A program made the translations under genes and the position numbers. DNA of 64,000 bases from Posidonia oceanica (Eukaryota; Streptophyta; Magnoliopsida; Alismatales; Posidoniaceae), in the NCBI GenBank assembly GCA_037176725.1, contig JAZBRS010000049.1:32852001-32916000 (forward strand). Direction: 5' to 3'. Positions 11,077 through 25,456 of the stretch are shown piece by piece. The notes under the pieces are model-generated. The model did not search any database and had not been told where the DNA came from. It saw only the letters and a program-made list of their open reading frames with translations. Position 1 is the first letter of the stretch, and each line of letters begins with the position of its first letter.

Positions 11077-14000
11077 AGTATTTTTTTAACTTTTCTTTGT
11101 TAATATATACAGTTTATTATTATTATTTTTAAATACACCCTAAGATACTGAAACATTGAGGACTGAGGAGGGTGGGCACTCTTTCTTTTCCCATTTTTTA
11201 TGTGTTACAGTACTCTGATGCCTTTAACTGTCTTGTCAATTTTCACCTTTCTTATTTCACACTAATTGCCCTAAACAGAACAGTCAAAGTAGCTGTGTCT
11301 TGTACTGCTTGCAGGTTTAAACGTTAGAACTTATCTAGGGATTAGCATAACATGGGGAAATATGCAAGTAATATGTATAGGTGATGCATAGATCACAAGG
11401 CAATTAATGCTGCATGGAAACAGTGGACTATGTATAATCATGCATGTTTGTGTAAGGACAGGTTTGGTGAACTTTCCTTCCACCATGCTGCTGAAAAAGT
11501 GAACTTTATTACGTTATCTTCTTTTTACTTAATAATCGGTTAAATTTTATTAGCTGCTGTCAATTAATTTATCCCTAGAAGTTTGATAATTTATTTCTTT
11601 TGTTTATAATAGTAGATAAAGTATATCTAAACTCTTAAAAATGGAAAGTCCAACCATAGTTGAGATGAAAGTTGTTTGAGAGACAACGCCTTCGGTCAAC
11701 AAAAGGTTATATGACCAATGTATATCAGCCTAATCGAAACATTATTTGGAGGTAGTTTTAGTTAGACAATGTATTGTCTCTCATCCCTAATGCTTACATC
11801 ACTTGTCTGAAATTAGATGGAGGGCATCATGCAGCATGTTTGAAATCAGAATAAACAACAATTTGACATTTGAAGATAATTCCACTTAACTAATGGTAGT
11901 TGGTGGGCCTTAATGTGGTTATCCATTTATAGAAATTAGTTTGGGCTAACCAATCAAGCAATGCATTTACATGTGCTATGATTTGTTTAGCCTAGTCTAA
12001 ACTCGGTTCAACAAGCATGTGATTAGTTGCATACCTTTGTGTGTGTGTTGTTTCCCACAATTCACAAGATTAACATTGAGCATATTAATGGGCCATGCAC
12101 TCAATTTCTCATCTATTTCTAATAAAAGAAATAAGAAAAAACCCAAGTATTTATAACCGTCTTTCACTAGTAAGTAGTGATCCATAAATTCGATACTTTA
12201 TGAACCTCTAGTCACACTTCTTCTACCAAAAATATATTTTGGGTTGGAGGTATCATGTTCTTTTAGAATCCAAGTTGAACATAGGGAAATCATTCTCAAG
12301 GCAAAAGAGAAAGTAGAAAATTCTCCACACATGTTCTCGTACCCTTAATGCTTTTTGTATTTACTTTTGAAGAATTTTTGTGTTCTCCTCAACACATCTT
12401 TCCACATCCAAATCACTTTATTCTTCATCATCCATACCTTTATTCGGATCCAAGCCATTTGAAAGAGCCTTTTCTCCTGCAATTTGGCTCCTATCTAACT
12501 TTATTTTGCTATTATCCTAATATTCCCCAATTGTATTGGCTTATGATCTCGACATCTTTGACAGAAACACACATATTTGAATCTTTGAGAACATAGAAAA
12601 GCATTTTATCTGTATTTGTAAGAAGCCCATAAGGTAAAATAATGTTCATAACTTATATTAATATAGATCACAGTAATTCAATAACTGTCACCAAAACATT
12701 TCGAACTTCTATTTTGCTGGCTACCAATAATACACAGTTCTACAAGTTTCTTTGTTACATTATTGCATTTTACGCAATGTTGGCGATATTATTGATGTTA
12801 CAGATAATATTGTCCATATCACATTATTATCAATATTAATGCAATATCACAGTTATTCTAGATATAGTCAATCTTAGTAGACTACATATAATTAGCTTTT
12901 CTTATCATGCAATAAATATGTAATTATCCTACACATATAAAAAAACTCTGATGGATAGGAAACAAGCAGCTGAAAAGAATACACACGCTGTATCTTTAGC
13001 TTTCATTATGCTTATGAGTTATGACCCAAGTTGATCTCAAGCAAATAATCAATTATTCATCTCCGGAACCACAGGACAATCAATATATACCAACATCCTC
13101 CATCATATTCCTAGCACTATCAGTCTTAAATTTGGTTGGAAGTCTTACATAGCACACATATATTGTATATACGAGCGGGTTTCTGATGCAGAAAATGCAA
13201 GTGGTCATATTTTAAATCCATCCTGACAATTAGATTATGATCCAGTAACGTGTGAGTATCATTATATCATCAACAAAATAATTCGTATCAATATTATAGG
13301 TATAATTATTTAAAGAATCATATTATACTGATACGAAAACACACCACCAAATCGTTACACCGACGAATTTGTATCCGTTATGTCTTATGAAACCTCATCT
13401 TAACAAGATTGAGTCAGATGCATCTAAAGCCAAATTGCTTCTGAGTAATTGCAGGTATTTGTCTTCCAAATTGATCTGTCAGAGAGAAAGAGAGAGATTA
13501 GCTGCTGCTACAGTTGGGCCATCAGAATTTAATGAGTATTTTGATTGCATTCTGATTCACGCTTTTCAAAGAACCCAATCCGGATTTCTCAACGAAGAGA
13601 CACCACATCACCATCCCAGTCCGTGGATTTTGTGCCCCAACACCATTCTTCCTCATACCTTCCCTTCCTTTTCCTCTTATCTGCGTGGGTTACCTTACCT
13701 TATCTCTTCATAACCCCATCCTGCACTCATGTGCATGTACACCTGTATGTTTGATTTGGATTACCACTGGATCTAATCGAGAACCCACATGTGTCCATGC
13801 AGCCTCACACGTGTGCCGCTTCACCTTTTCTTTGATATTTCATGCATCTAGCATTCCTATATATTATGTTACAAACGATATTGCTGTTCTTGCAGGTTTC
13901 TACCTTCCTTGCAAGATACAAAAGGATGATAATAACAAATATGTAGAGGATTTGGAGTTTAGGCATGTATTATATTATTGAGTAATGAAGTTTTCTCCAC

Positions 14001-15070
14001 CTTTTTTTACTGGTACGAGAAGATAATATATGGACTTGCATGTGCATATGAGGAGGAGACATGCTTGGAATTCAAAAGTGCATGGGACTGCTAGGGTTTG
14101 CTTGCAAGGAAGGGAAAGAGTGGTGGCGGTCTTAATTAGCACTGAGGAAGCATTTCCTTTTCTTTAAGACATGTTAAAGCAATTTTCTAAAGTGTGTCTT
14201 ATATTATGAAAGCTTATTTCCATGACGAGTCCAGTGCCATTATCCTTTTAAGCATGTCATTTCCATTTGGAGTCTTGTTTAAGTTTTAACTAGAGATCGA
14301 ACGAATTGTTGGAGATTACCAAACCAAGTAGTTGTATATTAGTGAGAAACCCGTGCATAATGGAAAAGGAAAATAAAAAACTAATAATTTTAAAAAATAA
14401 ATTAAAAATTATAATAATAAATTGAGATGTGATAAAAGGAAAAGAGTAACATTTTGCATAACATTTTGTATAATTTGAAGAACTCATTAATATTTCATCA
14501 TAATGTTATTATATAGGTAATTTTTTCAACGTGTAAATGATGTCATTTTTATTGTTTATTAAGAAGGAGATCATGATTTTAAAACATATATGAAATGTAT
14601 TTGTATTAGGAGAGAAAATGTATAGGATACAATACAGATATGTGTGTACCATATCAATATATGTCTTTAAATACGAAGAAACAGATATCATCTAGATATG
14701 AAAAATGCACATCCATATACTTAAAAAATGGATACCAATATGAATATAATACAGATATTTGAAGATCGGATATAGATAAAAAAATTGGATACCCGTATCT
14801 AATGATACCAATACCAATAAGGATTTTTTATGACTAATACTTGAAACAAATGTAATTGCATATAACCACATTTAGAAAAAAAGGTGAGAAGAGAAAAAAT
14901 AAAATAGTTATGGCTCTTAAAATCGTCTCATTTTTTGAAAAAAGACCATTTAAAAAAAAGTCGAAAGAGAAAGATTTTAGTTTTGGAAAGAGAAACACCT
15001 TTAAAAAAATGTAGGAAGGAAGTAGGTTAGATAGTTGAGAGGAAGAATGAAATTTATTTTTGTATTTTAA
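11077..15070. other. AT-rich intergenic DNA
   Basis: No gene is recognisable. Short frames such as 13369-13713 run through pyrimidine-rich DNA and lack family motifs. At about 14580-14820 there is a degenerate series of 'gatatccatat'-type phrases. From about 14830 the composition becomes extremely A-rich on the plus strand, leading into the array that starts near 15075. Confidence 0.45.
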
Positions 15071-15074
15071 AAAG

Positions 15075-16860
15075 AAGAGGAAAATTTTGAATAGCAAATC
15101 AATCTATCCCAAGTAAATATGTTTTTTTGGGAAGTTATGATTGTTTGTTTTTTGCAGTACTAAAATTTAAACTAAAAATATCAATAAATCAAATAAAAAT
15201 GAAGTTAAATAAATCAATAATTGAATGGAATTACTAAATTTTAAAATAAAAAAAATATTTCAAATAAAAATGTATTTGAATAAATCAAAAATTAAATTAA
15301 AAGGAAACCAATGAATAAATCAATAAACGGATTAAAAGGTAGCCAATGTGTCTCATATACTTCTTTTTTGGGAAGTTATGCTTATGATTATTATTGTTAT
15401 ATAAATTTATTGACTTGAAATTTATTATTAAATAAATAAAAATAAATTCAAAAAAAATAATTAAAAAGAAAATCTAAATAATTCAATAAATTAGTTGAAT
15501 GATGAAACCATAAAATCAATCTATCTCATGCCATTGTTTTTGGAATAGTATAATATATAAAGAAATAAAATTAAAATTTTAAAGACAAAATCTAATCCAC
15601 TCCTAAAAAAAGACCACATAACTTTCTCGTTGCCCTGTGGAAAATCTCTCTCCGCTTAGTTCATAGGATGGTATGAAATTCACTATTAAATAAATAAAAA
15701 TAAATTCAAGATAAATAAATAAATAAACGAATTTAAGTAAATCAACAAAGTAATTAAATAAGTAAACCATCAAATAATGTGTTTTTAAAATGGTATGATA
15801 CATAAAAAAATAAATTTAAATTTTAAAAATAAAATCTAATATACTCCTAAAGAAAGACCACGAAGTTCTCTCGTTGCTTCATGGAAAACACCTCTCCACT
15901 TAAGGTCTGTTTAGAAGAACTTTTGGTAGCTTTTGGGAAGTTAGCTTTTGGATTTCATAGTTTTCAAGGTAAAAGAATTAATATAATGTAAGAAGTTATA
16001 ATAGTAGTGTAAAAGTGTCAAATAAGATTCTGGAACCTAGTTTTTGTCATAAAAGACAAAACTATCTCAACTTCCGTGCTTTCACATAAAAAGGATAATC
16101 ATCTTGGGAGAAGCTCCTTCAACCTGCTTCGAAGTAGAAGATTCTAGCATTAAAAATAATATAAAAACTTCAATAACTCAAAATAGAGAAACTCTTCCAA
16201 ATGGACCCTATAATAGGAAAAGAAAAGGAGAAGTTTGAATAACAAATCAATCTAACCCAAGTAAATATTTTTTTAGAAGTTATGATTATTTTTACATATT
16301 TTTTGCATTACTAAAATTTAAACTAAAAAAAAATCAATAAATCAAATAAAAACGAGTTTAAATAAATTAATAATTGAATGGCATTATTAAATCTTAAACT
16401 AAAAATTTGATAAATGAACTAAAAACGAATTTGAATAAATAAATAATTGAATGGCATTCGTAAAATTTAAACTAAAAAATTAATAAATCAAGTAAAAATG
16501 AATTTTAATAAATTAATAATTAAATTTAAAGAAAACCAATGAATAAATCAATAAATGAAATTAAAAGAAAACTAATGTATCTGTGGTACTTCTCTCTTGG
16601 GAGGTTATGATAATGATGATTATTATTATATAATTTTACTAACATGAAATGCATTATTAAATAAATAAAAATAAATTAAAAAAATCAATATAAAAAAGAA
16701 TTTGAATAATTCAATAAATTAATTGAATGAGAAACGTATCAAATCAGTGTAATCCCACGCCATTGTTTTTGGAATAGTATGATATATAAAGAAATAAATT
16801 GAAAATTTTAAAAATAAAATCTAATCCATTTCTAAAAGACATCATGGTGCTCTCTCGTTG
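15075..16860. repeat. Long AT-rich tandem duplication, unit about 1.15 kb
   Basis: Two diverged copies follow one another. The phrase 'gaatagcaaatcaatct' with 'cccaagtaaatat' and a GGAAGTTATGATT motif at about 15090-15140 recurs at about 16235-16280. A second marker, a TTGTTTTTGGAATAGTAT block followed by AAATCTAATCCA and CTCTCGTTG, occurs at about 15535-15660, 15780-15905 and 16765-16872. The copies are separated by a MITE-like insertion at 15904-16208. A related block in inverted orientation, with 'ataacttccca' phrases, lies at about 29945-30250, so this is a dispersed family. No coding sequence is seen. Confidence 0.65.
15904..16208. mobile_element. MITE-like insertion inside the 15-17 kb array
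   Basis: A 305 bp segment begins GGTCTGTTTAGAAGAAC and ends CTCTTCCAAATGGACCC. The reverse complement of the right end, GGGTCCATTTGGAAGAG, pairs with the left end as an imperfect inverted repeat. It interrupts the surrounding tandem array exactly where the third marker block would continue. Flanking bases (TTAA on the left, TATAA on the right) are compatible with a three-base TWA target site but are not an exact duplication. It is non-coding. Confidence 0.5.
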
Positions 16861-19800
16861 GTCCATAAGATGATCCTTGCAATTATTAATGCATATGTTG
16901 CCATGTTCCACGAATTAATTTGGTAAATTACAGGGTGTACAAACACTACAAGGACAGACTTATCGGACAATTATTACAGTATAGTCCACAAAGTTTTCCA
17001 TTTCTTCCCTCAGAAAATGCTGCAACTTTCTTATTTTGCTTGAACGTAGCTTCGCAATTTCTGAAAGGCAAAGCAATTTCTGTCAGAAATTAGAAATATA
17101 TACTCTCCCCAACAATATATGAAGACATACTTTCAGAATTTGCATTATTCACCCCCTCCTTGAATTACACAAGAAGAAAAGCGAAGAAGATGATAAGAAT
17201 CTCGTTTATCTCCTGCGGAATGTTCAGAATTTGTATGGTAGACAAATTTTATAATATTTTAATTATTTAATGGCAAAACTTATAGTCAAATTTATAATAT
17301 TAATATATCTATATCGACGGAGAAGAATAAGAAGAAGAAGAAGATGATGCTAAGAATCAGGATGGAACCTAGACTTTTAGTGGGTATGTTTACCATGTGC
17401 TTGCATTTAATACCTCTGTCGTTGCTTGTGAGCAGGTCTTAATTTGATGTGAGGGAAGAACACAACAAAAAAAAAAACATAATGCTATTTATATTATGGT
17501 ATTTGAACTATTGATGCACTGGTGGATTTAAGTATTGTGGGGTCTCTTGTACCATTTTGCCAGAGGAAATTTGATCACGAGAATTGATATTTTGTACAGC
17601 TAAAGGTTTCCGAAGAGTCGAAGAAAGAAGGAGCTGTGGTCCCACATCTATTATTTTGCATTTTGGGTTTCTTTATTGGAAAATTTTAAAAAGTAAAAAT
17701 TTATGACCCACATTCTATCATTGGATGTTTGTACTGCAAGCAACAAAATAAATTATTCGTTCAATGAGCATTGACTTAAATGAAGAAAATAATTGATGCT
17801 TCCGGAGAGAAATAAAGAAATTAGCACTAACAAATCGAAAAAAAAAAAGAGAGGACTGAACTGAACCACGTTATTGCATAGTCTGTCAACTTATTCTTCT
17901 AATTTGTGAGAGAGATTTCGGTTTTAAATCTAGATTTCTGCAGCAATTTTCAAATCTAAATTGAATCCGTGGTTGAGGGCTTTTAAAATTGAGCTCTCTC
18001 AAAAGGTAGAAACTAAAAATCCGAAATCGAAATATTGAGTGAAACATTGAATTATATCATATTCAACATCGTCTAAAAATAAAGCATAAATCATGGATAA
18101 ATTCTCATTTGAAATAGGAAAACACGTCAACATAGCATAAAAAGACCTCAAAATAAATGGCTTCAAGGCAAGAACGTAATAAATGTGCGGCATCATCTAA
18201 ATATAACCATGGATCTTTCTTGCAACCTGGATTCCACATTGATCTTTTTTTGTTTTGATTGAAAACATCCATTTTGACCTTTCTTGCAACCTGGATTCCA
18301 TACACACCGATTTCTCCCTTATTACAATTTTACAGAATTATTATCTTCTAGTGGGTGAGTTGAGGGATGGCGTTTGTACTTACATGTGCATGAAGACATT
18401 GCACTCAAGTCAAGGGTACATCAATTACTGGCAGGGCATGATTTTGGCTCACTTCACACTCTTGCATGACATATCTCTGCCACCTCCCTCCCCTACTCTT
18501 CATTTTTCTTGCTTGATGGAATTGCTCAGTTCTCAATTTTTCTTGGACAATAATCTTCCATTCCCTTTCTACTGCCTGCGTTTATTGTGATCTTGGAGTG
18601 TCGGTACGGTATCATATACACTCAATTTTAAGACCATTCTTCTCTCCAATATATAATTTTTTTTTTACAATATATATTAGTCTGTTCTCGTTTAATGTTT
18701 AAGTTATTTAATAAGTACTAAATTATATCATTTATGTGTTGAATAAATTTACTACATACATACTAATAAGATTTTATATTTAATCAAGAATTAATAGTGT
18801 CTATTAAATCAAATTATAATGAATCTAGGTGAAAATATATATGTTCATGAGAAACACAATCCATCTGACGCAAAACATAAATCATCTCTAATTAAGAGCA
18901 AGTAAACTTTGTAGATTATTATTCTTAAATTATAGTAAAGATTAAAAAGAATGTAACTATTTCCATTCTAGTATCCATGAAGAGATGAGCTCTTCCTGTC
19001 AATCACAAAACCATGAACGCTCTTTCTCATATTGGATGCACTTATCTGATTTAACGTAGAGTTTTTTTTATTTTGTTGAAAAGTTAGGCTAGTATTTAGA
19101 ATTCAGCACCAGCCACTTTTTCTTTTGCATTTGTCAAATAGCCCTCATGCACTATAGCAAGCTTCTTAGTATTTCCATTGAACTTTTTAGTCTGCCACCC
19201 TGAGTTGGTGAATATTCTTTGAGTAAGGTGCATGGAAAAGGCCATGGCCCATGGTATATTTTGTGAGCCCATCACGTTATCAAAAGATCGATCGAGACAA
19301 ATAATTCCTTGTGGCTTTCTTCTGTCATTCTTACGACTTTTGAATGGCATGATATTCTAAAGCATGGCCACCTAATTGGTTCAATCCTGCTGTCGAAAAC
19401 TGACTAGCTACACCATTACATTTGATGTTACATTTGAAGTAGAAGAAGAAGAAGGGAAAACGATAAACTTTAATAATCTGATCATCACTAGAATCTAATC
19501 CCGATCTTGACGTTTAAAGAAGCCGCTGGCTGGGTTGATGAAATAGCAGCAGCCACAATGTTCCAATCGGAATTCAAAGTTCAAACCCCCATGCAATGGA
19601 ATTCTCCACGCACGTACATGTCTAAGACACGCTTGCTATATTCGTGGAGGTCTGTGCCACGGCGGAGCCATATATTAAGGCAAGGGCTTGTCAGAGAACA
19701 TGAGATTGTCAGAAGTTATGTGTTTGTGTGTGGTGTGGGAGAGACGAGTCAACGTGTCCATTCTCGTCACGTCCTGCAAGAACGTACTGTACGAGCCATG

Positions 19801-20978
19801 TCAGAGCTTCCATCATCCTCCAACGCTCACGGTAAAACATAAGCTCTACAGATATTGAAACTTGATGATGTGTATGCATGTCGCATTTCTTATCAAATAA
19901 AATTAAAAAAAAAAAAATATATATATATATATATATGTCACACTTCATTATTGTCGTACTCCTCTCTTTTAATCTGTTGCACCAACCTCACCATCGCTCT
20001 TTTGCTTGCTCTCTCGATCTCTCAAGTCTGAGTTAAAAAGAACAGGAAGCAATTTCTTTCCCAAGAGCATTATTGGTAGTCTCTCTTAATTGTATGTAAC
20101 ACACGAATACCGTGCATTCATCTCTAACGTATAACTTGGAAGTCTAGGGGCACGTGAATGAGTTGTTGACAGTCTTTTTCTGTTTAATTTGGAGGAGTTA
20201 GCTATAGGTTTTCTTCGGCTGTTTAATTAATTGGCGGCATTTTGGCCCCATACATACGGCCATACGCATGGAACAACAATAAGAGTCACACACACACATC
20301 GTTCTGGTTTTGTGCCACAACTGTTGTTAGGATTTGTGTTTTTCTTTTTTTGACAAGGCACTTCTATTTGGAAATTAATGCTTGGGTATATTTATTTAGT
20401 AGAAGTGATGGAATCTTTATTTATAGCATCTTCTATGGAAAGTTAATTAAGCGACCAGCATTAACAAATAATTGATTCGGTTTTGTTTTGTTTTGTTTTA
20501 TTATTATTTTTTTTTCCCATGCCTATATTATTGTGTAATACTGGAGGCAGGCAGGCATGCATGCATGTGAATGAGGCATCAATCTCGCTGCCAAAATCCC
20601 CATACATATTTTCTTCAGCCAAGGACAACATTGCAGTGCCATTAAGTAACAGCATTCCTACTAACACAAGTAGTAGTTGGAAATTTATGAACCAGTTTGC
20701 TTTTTTGACTGTTTCAAAGGCTAGCTTTTCCCAAAGGTAAGTAGTACTAAGTATCGCAATGTCCATCACGATCAACCTCAGCAATTTCAACAACCCATGT
20801 GAAGACCTGGTGAACATGTGTATGCATGGGAGGGAAAAAGTTTTGAGTTTTTAGTTCTTTTTATCTTGGTATTGTTAAATTCCATTTTAGCATTGATTCT
20901 TTTCTGTCCTTTGGCCCCTTGGCAAGAAAAGCATCTTTGGTCTTTTAAAGCCTTCTTGATTAGATAAAGCAAAAACAC

Positions 20979-21018
<40 letters not shown>

Positions 21019-23829
21019 ACCACTCTGAAAATTTCTGTTGGGATGGCTAAAGGAGACTAATACTACAGTGATGATAAGATTCAAAGAAGCCATGCTCTAA
21101 AGACCAACCTTTCATTATACCGTTGGTATCCATTGTGTGTGCCCCACACCAGCAGCATGAATTGATAAGAAAAGTGCAGAGGGAATAATAGAATACTAGG
21201 GAATAGGTCATGCACGGGGAATTCCAAACTTTGTGTTTGGGTTGAGGCAAACAGTTTTCATGTACCGAGTTCTGTGCATCTTGGTTTTGTTCTAAATCTG
21301 ATAGGGACATAAGTATCATCAACTTGATTCTTGCAACTTCTTTCTTTTAGAATTAATTTGTGTATTTTTAACTAGTCACTTTCGTTCATGTAATTAACTT
21401 ATTATGCTTGCATATCTGAAGTAACAAGGAGTACCCGCTGATCCGAGTAAAATTTGATCAAGTTTGACATGTTTGTTTGAACTTCGGACTAGCTCCGTTT
21501 CTTTTGAGCTCGAGTTCGAGATTGATGAGTTTCAATCTCTTAATATTTGTCTCATTTTTTTTAGATGAAGTGGGGACTCAATCCGTTTCATGAGTTGAAC
21601 ATACTTGAAGCACATTGAACATGATATCAAACTTAACTTGAACGAGCTGAAATCGAATTCAATTTGAGTTCTCTTAGTTTTTAAATTTGTTTATTTTCGA
21701 TGCATACCCCAGATTACATCAAAGAATGAAGAAGTATTTCTCTCCCTGACTTGAAAGTTTCGTGTTCCTTTGTCAATTCTTATAATTTAAATTATAGTGC
21801 CAATTTGTGACCTTTCAAATTTCTAGCTTTCACATTTGCGTGATAAACATGCATGATGAACTTACCTTTTTTTTTGTAATGAGGGAAAGTAAAAAAGATT
21901 AAGTTGAAACAAATTTCCATGTGGTCAAATCAAACCCCGGGAGCCCAAATTCAAATAGTCTGTCTCATTGGAAAATCTTCCTTCCAAAATTTTCAAATAC
22001 CTATAAATTATTACAAATATAACCAATGGTTTTTAAAAAATGATAGATATATATAACTTAACAGATATTGTGTCTAAAAGAAGTCAAGATATTCAGATGG
22101 ATAATCACTCATAGCTCATAAAGTGGTTTCAAGATGCTGAAATGAAACAGTCATTGTAATCTTGTTTCCTATAGTGGAAATGGTCACACTCAAAGTTCAG
22201 CAAAGAATCAATTCCAAGGGACCACATTTGTTGAACTAAATACTCTTTTTTGCTGTTGGAACTATGATCCTCGATCATGTGGAATCGTGGGATCCCTTAA
22301 GATCAGTCTAGTTCTCTCTATGGGCCAATAGGAAGTTGCCATGTTTCAATTGATTTTAAGTTTCAACTACAAAGATAAGCAAGGGAAAGTCCAGAGTTGG
22401 AACTTTCAGTCTAGTAAGGCCTATTTGAATTTGGTATGACGGACCATCTCTTCAACTCTCAAGTCCATTTCCAATTCATGTTCCATCATCACTTCATACA
22501 AGATGTTGGAAGAGATCACAAATGGGTTTCTTTTGAGGAACATGCCACACAAGACAAAATCCTTAAACAAGGTAAGTTTTTTTCAGCATAAAATGTTATT
22601 ACTCCATCAAATTTATGCGTAAGGAATATCAGAATGACCTCATTGATGACAATTTAGTTCTTAACACATGACGTGATGCATTTTGTATTTAAGCTAGCTG
22701 TGAACACAGTTGCAACCTGTCTAAACACTTACTGGTGGCAAGATTTGAAATACCACTAATCAAACTTAAATTTGGGTCTGGGCTGTGTTTTCTTGTGAAA
22801 AAAAATGTGATGTGGGTGAAAGTGTTGCTCTTTTATTCGACTTTTGCCTCATTTTTACTTGAGTGGTTTGCTACTTTTACCATAGCTTTGGAAGAGAGGA
22901 GAGGGAACTTTTAAAGGATTCTACTGCTTTATTTCCCTTTTTCCCCTTGTCATCATAACTTTCAAGGAGCAAAGAGGATGTTGGCAGGGACCAAGTTCAT
23001 GCCTACGGTCCACATTCACTTAAAGCTGGCCCCCCTCTCTCACACAAACAGGGGTCAAAGGGGCATGCACTTGTAAATGCTTCTGGTGAGTCGAGAAGAC
23101 TCACAAGGGGAGTTAAAAGAGAAGAAACCCATTTTGCTAATAATTTAAATCACATGATCACAAAGATACAATTAATTTGATCAGATAAATAGCAAAACAG
23201 TTGGGCATAATAAAAACCATTACTTAAGCATGAATAAAGTGGAAAAGCATTGGTATTATGAACTTTTTAATGCATGTGTAGTTGTACCATCATCATATCA
23301 ACAACAGACATGATCTGAATCAGTATAAAGCAGAAATAAGTAATGTTATCCCACGGCAATTATAGATTGTCCAAAAGAAAGGGGACTTGACAGAGCAGAG
23401 GATAATAAAGAGGAGAGAACTCTTATCTTTCTCTGTCTTTCTCTTTCTTCTGTTTGCAAAACCATTTTGCATTACTTTCTATTACCAGCAAATTGCAAGT
23501 TACTATGACCACACTGTCCAGCTCTCTGTATCTGCATGACCGAGAGGAATGCAGATTACCAAGAAAGTAGAATTGGGGCCCTAAGCCCTGCTGTAAATAA
23601 TTTTGATTTTGATTATTCCTGAAATTCCTACATAATAACAATATAGAATTAGAACCAGCTCATAGAAGATCTACTACCTCAATAATTTCAAACTGGTCAC
23701 TAGTTTTGAAATTGTCCTATTTGATTTGTAGGATTGAAATTCCAAATGGAGTTCGAACTTCTAGAATTATCATTGTACATATAGAAGTTCTAAGTTTGAT
23801 GTTTGGTCTTATTCTTGGAATTCAAAATT
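16861..23829. other. Intergenic DNA without a recognisable gene
   Basis: About 7 kb without a recognisable gene. Notable details: a 22 bp direct repeat (CTTTCTTGCAACCTGGATTCC and one more base) at about 18216 and 18280; a TATA-like ATATATTA at about 19670 in slightly GC-richer DNA; (AT)n at about 19915-19937; a CATGCATGCATG run at about 20557. At about 21480-21670 are 'gagctcgagttcgag'-type phrases common in plant repeats. Open frames at 19507-19842 and 20461-20817 show no family motif. Confidence 0.4.
20981..21016. repeat. (GA)n microsatellite
   Basis: 36 bp of perfect GA dinucleotides in intergenic DNA. Confidence 0.95.
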
Positions 23830-23832
23830 TTA

Positions 23833-24271
23833 GTTTCCCTTTGGCATCGGAATAAATAGTGGAATAAAGTCAGAATTTGAATTATAATTCCATTTGACAA
23901 GTCAAGAAGTGGAATAGTAATTCTTATTCTGATTTACTTATTCTAGAATAGCTATTCCGCTAGAAAGATGGAATAAAATTATTCCGCTAAATTATTCTGA
24001 TAAATGTATGTATACGGTGTGTTTATTTTTTGTTTAAAAATTAATACATATATAATATGATGTATACATATTTTAATCTACATGTTTTCCACTTATTCCA
24101 ACACTTATTCTGATACTTATTCCACTTTTCATCCAAACCAGAATATCTCCCTGTACACACTTATTCATCTTTAAAAGAAAATCACTTCTAAACAGAATAG
24201 CAATACTATCAGAATACTAATACCACTTTTCACTTATTCCTACTTTTCTTATTCTATATCCAAAGAGGGGC
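23833..24271. mobile_element. PIF/Harbinger MITE, derivative of the element at 53.6-60.0 kb
   Basis: This 439 bp element has imperfect terminal inverted repeats: left GTTTCCCTTTGGCATCGG, right (reverse complement) GCCCCTCTTTGGATATAG. It is flanked by a perfect TTA duplication (23830-23832 and 24272-24274). Both ends match the large Harbinger element in this window over about 65-100 bp. The reverse complement of its right end continues AGAATAAGAAAAGTAGGAAT, close to 53583 onward. Its left end matches the reverse complement of the right end at 59973, including the ATTCCATTTG / TTTCATTTGG phrase. It has no coding capacity, so it would have depended on transposase from an autonomous relative. Confidence 0.85.
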
Positions 24272-24274
24272 TTA

Positions 24275-25456
24275 ATGTTTAGTTGATGGGATTTTGAATT
24301 CTTGGATTTGAATTTATTATCCAAATGCTTATGGTAATCTATTGAATTGGTGTTCCCACATGTTTTGGAGGAAAACCAATTCATTCCGGTTCCTCCATAT
24401 TTTCAATCAATCTAGTGGAGTTTGACCATTAAAATAAAACCAAACATTGGATTAAGAGAAACTCCTTCTTTCCCTCTAATTCATTCAAATCAAAAAGCCC
24501 CTAACATGATGTGATGAAGAAAATATACCAAGAGAAAGAAAGAGGGAGTGATTGAAAATTTGCCATGAGAGAGAAAGAGAGAGATGAGCATGTTTTGCAG
24601 ACCTCAAACTTCACGTTACGCATATTGCTGAAAACAGGATATTGACTATAGCTCGAACTATACTTATCGGATTTTTATGTTTTTGTACTCGTTGAAAAGC
24701 TTATGATTTATTCTAAATTTTTATGGTTTAAGGCTTTTTTTTTTTTTTACTTCTTTCGATTCTAATGAAGAGAAATGCATAACAATGTATTGAATAGAGA
24801 GAGAAAAAAATGAAAAAGTTATTTTACCTATACATAGATAGAGTTTTTTTTTTTTTTACATTTTTCCCTCCAATGTTGACGTGGAGATAATGACACGTGT
24901 CCATAGTGAGGTGGTACATGATACCAAGTCGTGGATGTAGGATGGGTGATGTTTTGGGTGTCTTTCCTATTTTGTAAACATATATAGTGCTATCAACCCA
25001 TGAGTCCAAGACCCCTTGAAGTTTGGGACATGCATTGGACAGGGTTTTTCTTTAAAAGCAAGTAAATATATAAATTAGGGAGCATATATCTGATGCATAC
25101 TTATTTTAGATAAGGTTCTATCTCAACTGCTCGTCAATAAATAATAGATCAACTGAAAATCACTAAATAGAGAAAATTAGAAAACCAAAATTAGATGGAT
25201 TTTGTTTAAAATTTAAATTGATATTCTAAAACTAAAAAGGAAAATAACCGTACTAATAACTAACAACAACTCATGATTCTCTCTCTTCTTGTCCTTCTTC
25301 ATCACCATGAAGGAGCGACCCTCTTCTTCAACTATCATGACCCTTTCTCCATCAAGCAAACATCATTCTGGAGTTTCCGATGACACCACCAAATCGTGTT
25401 CGACCATCAGGTTATTCATTATCTCCCATTATAGAAGCTTTGTCTCCATCATCTCT
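24275..25456. other. Intergenic DNA
   Basis: No gene is recognised. Two poly-T runs (about 24736 and 24845) and a pyrimidine-rich stretch (about 25270-25400) occur. The stretch at 25270-25456 continues on the far side of the LTR that follows, so it is the pre-insertion target DNA. Confidence 0.4.

Noticed and set aside
13369..13713. A 114-codon frame in intergenic DNA
   Set aside because: It contains a translated GA repeat (RERER) and pyrimidine-rich sequence, with no family motif or splice context.
20600..20660. CAGCCAAGGACAAC resembling the start of miR169
   Set aside because: Only the first ten or so bases agree, the remainder differs from the known microRNA as I remember it, and no complementary arm was found nearby.
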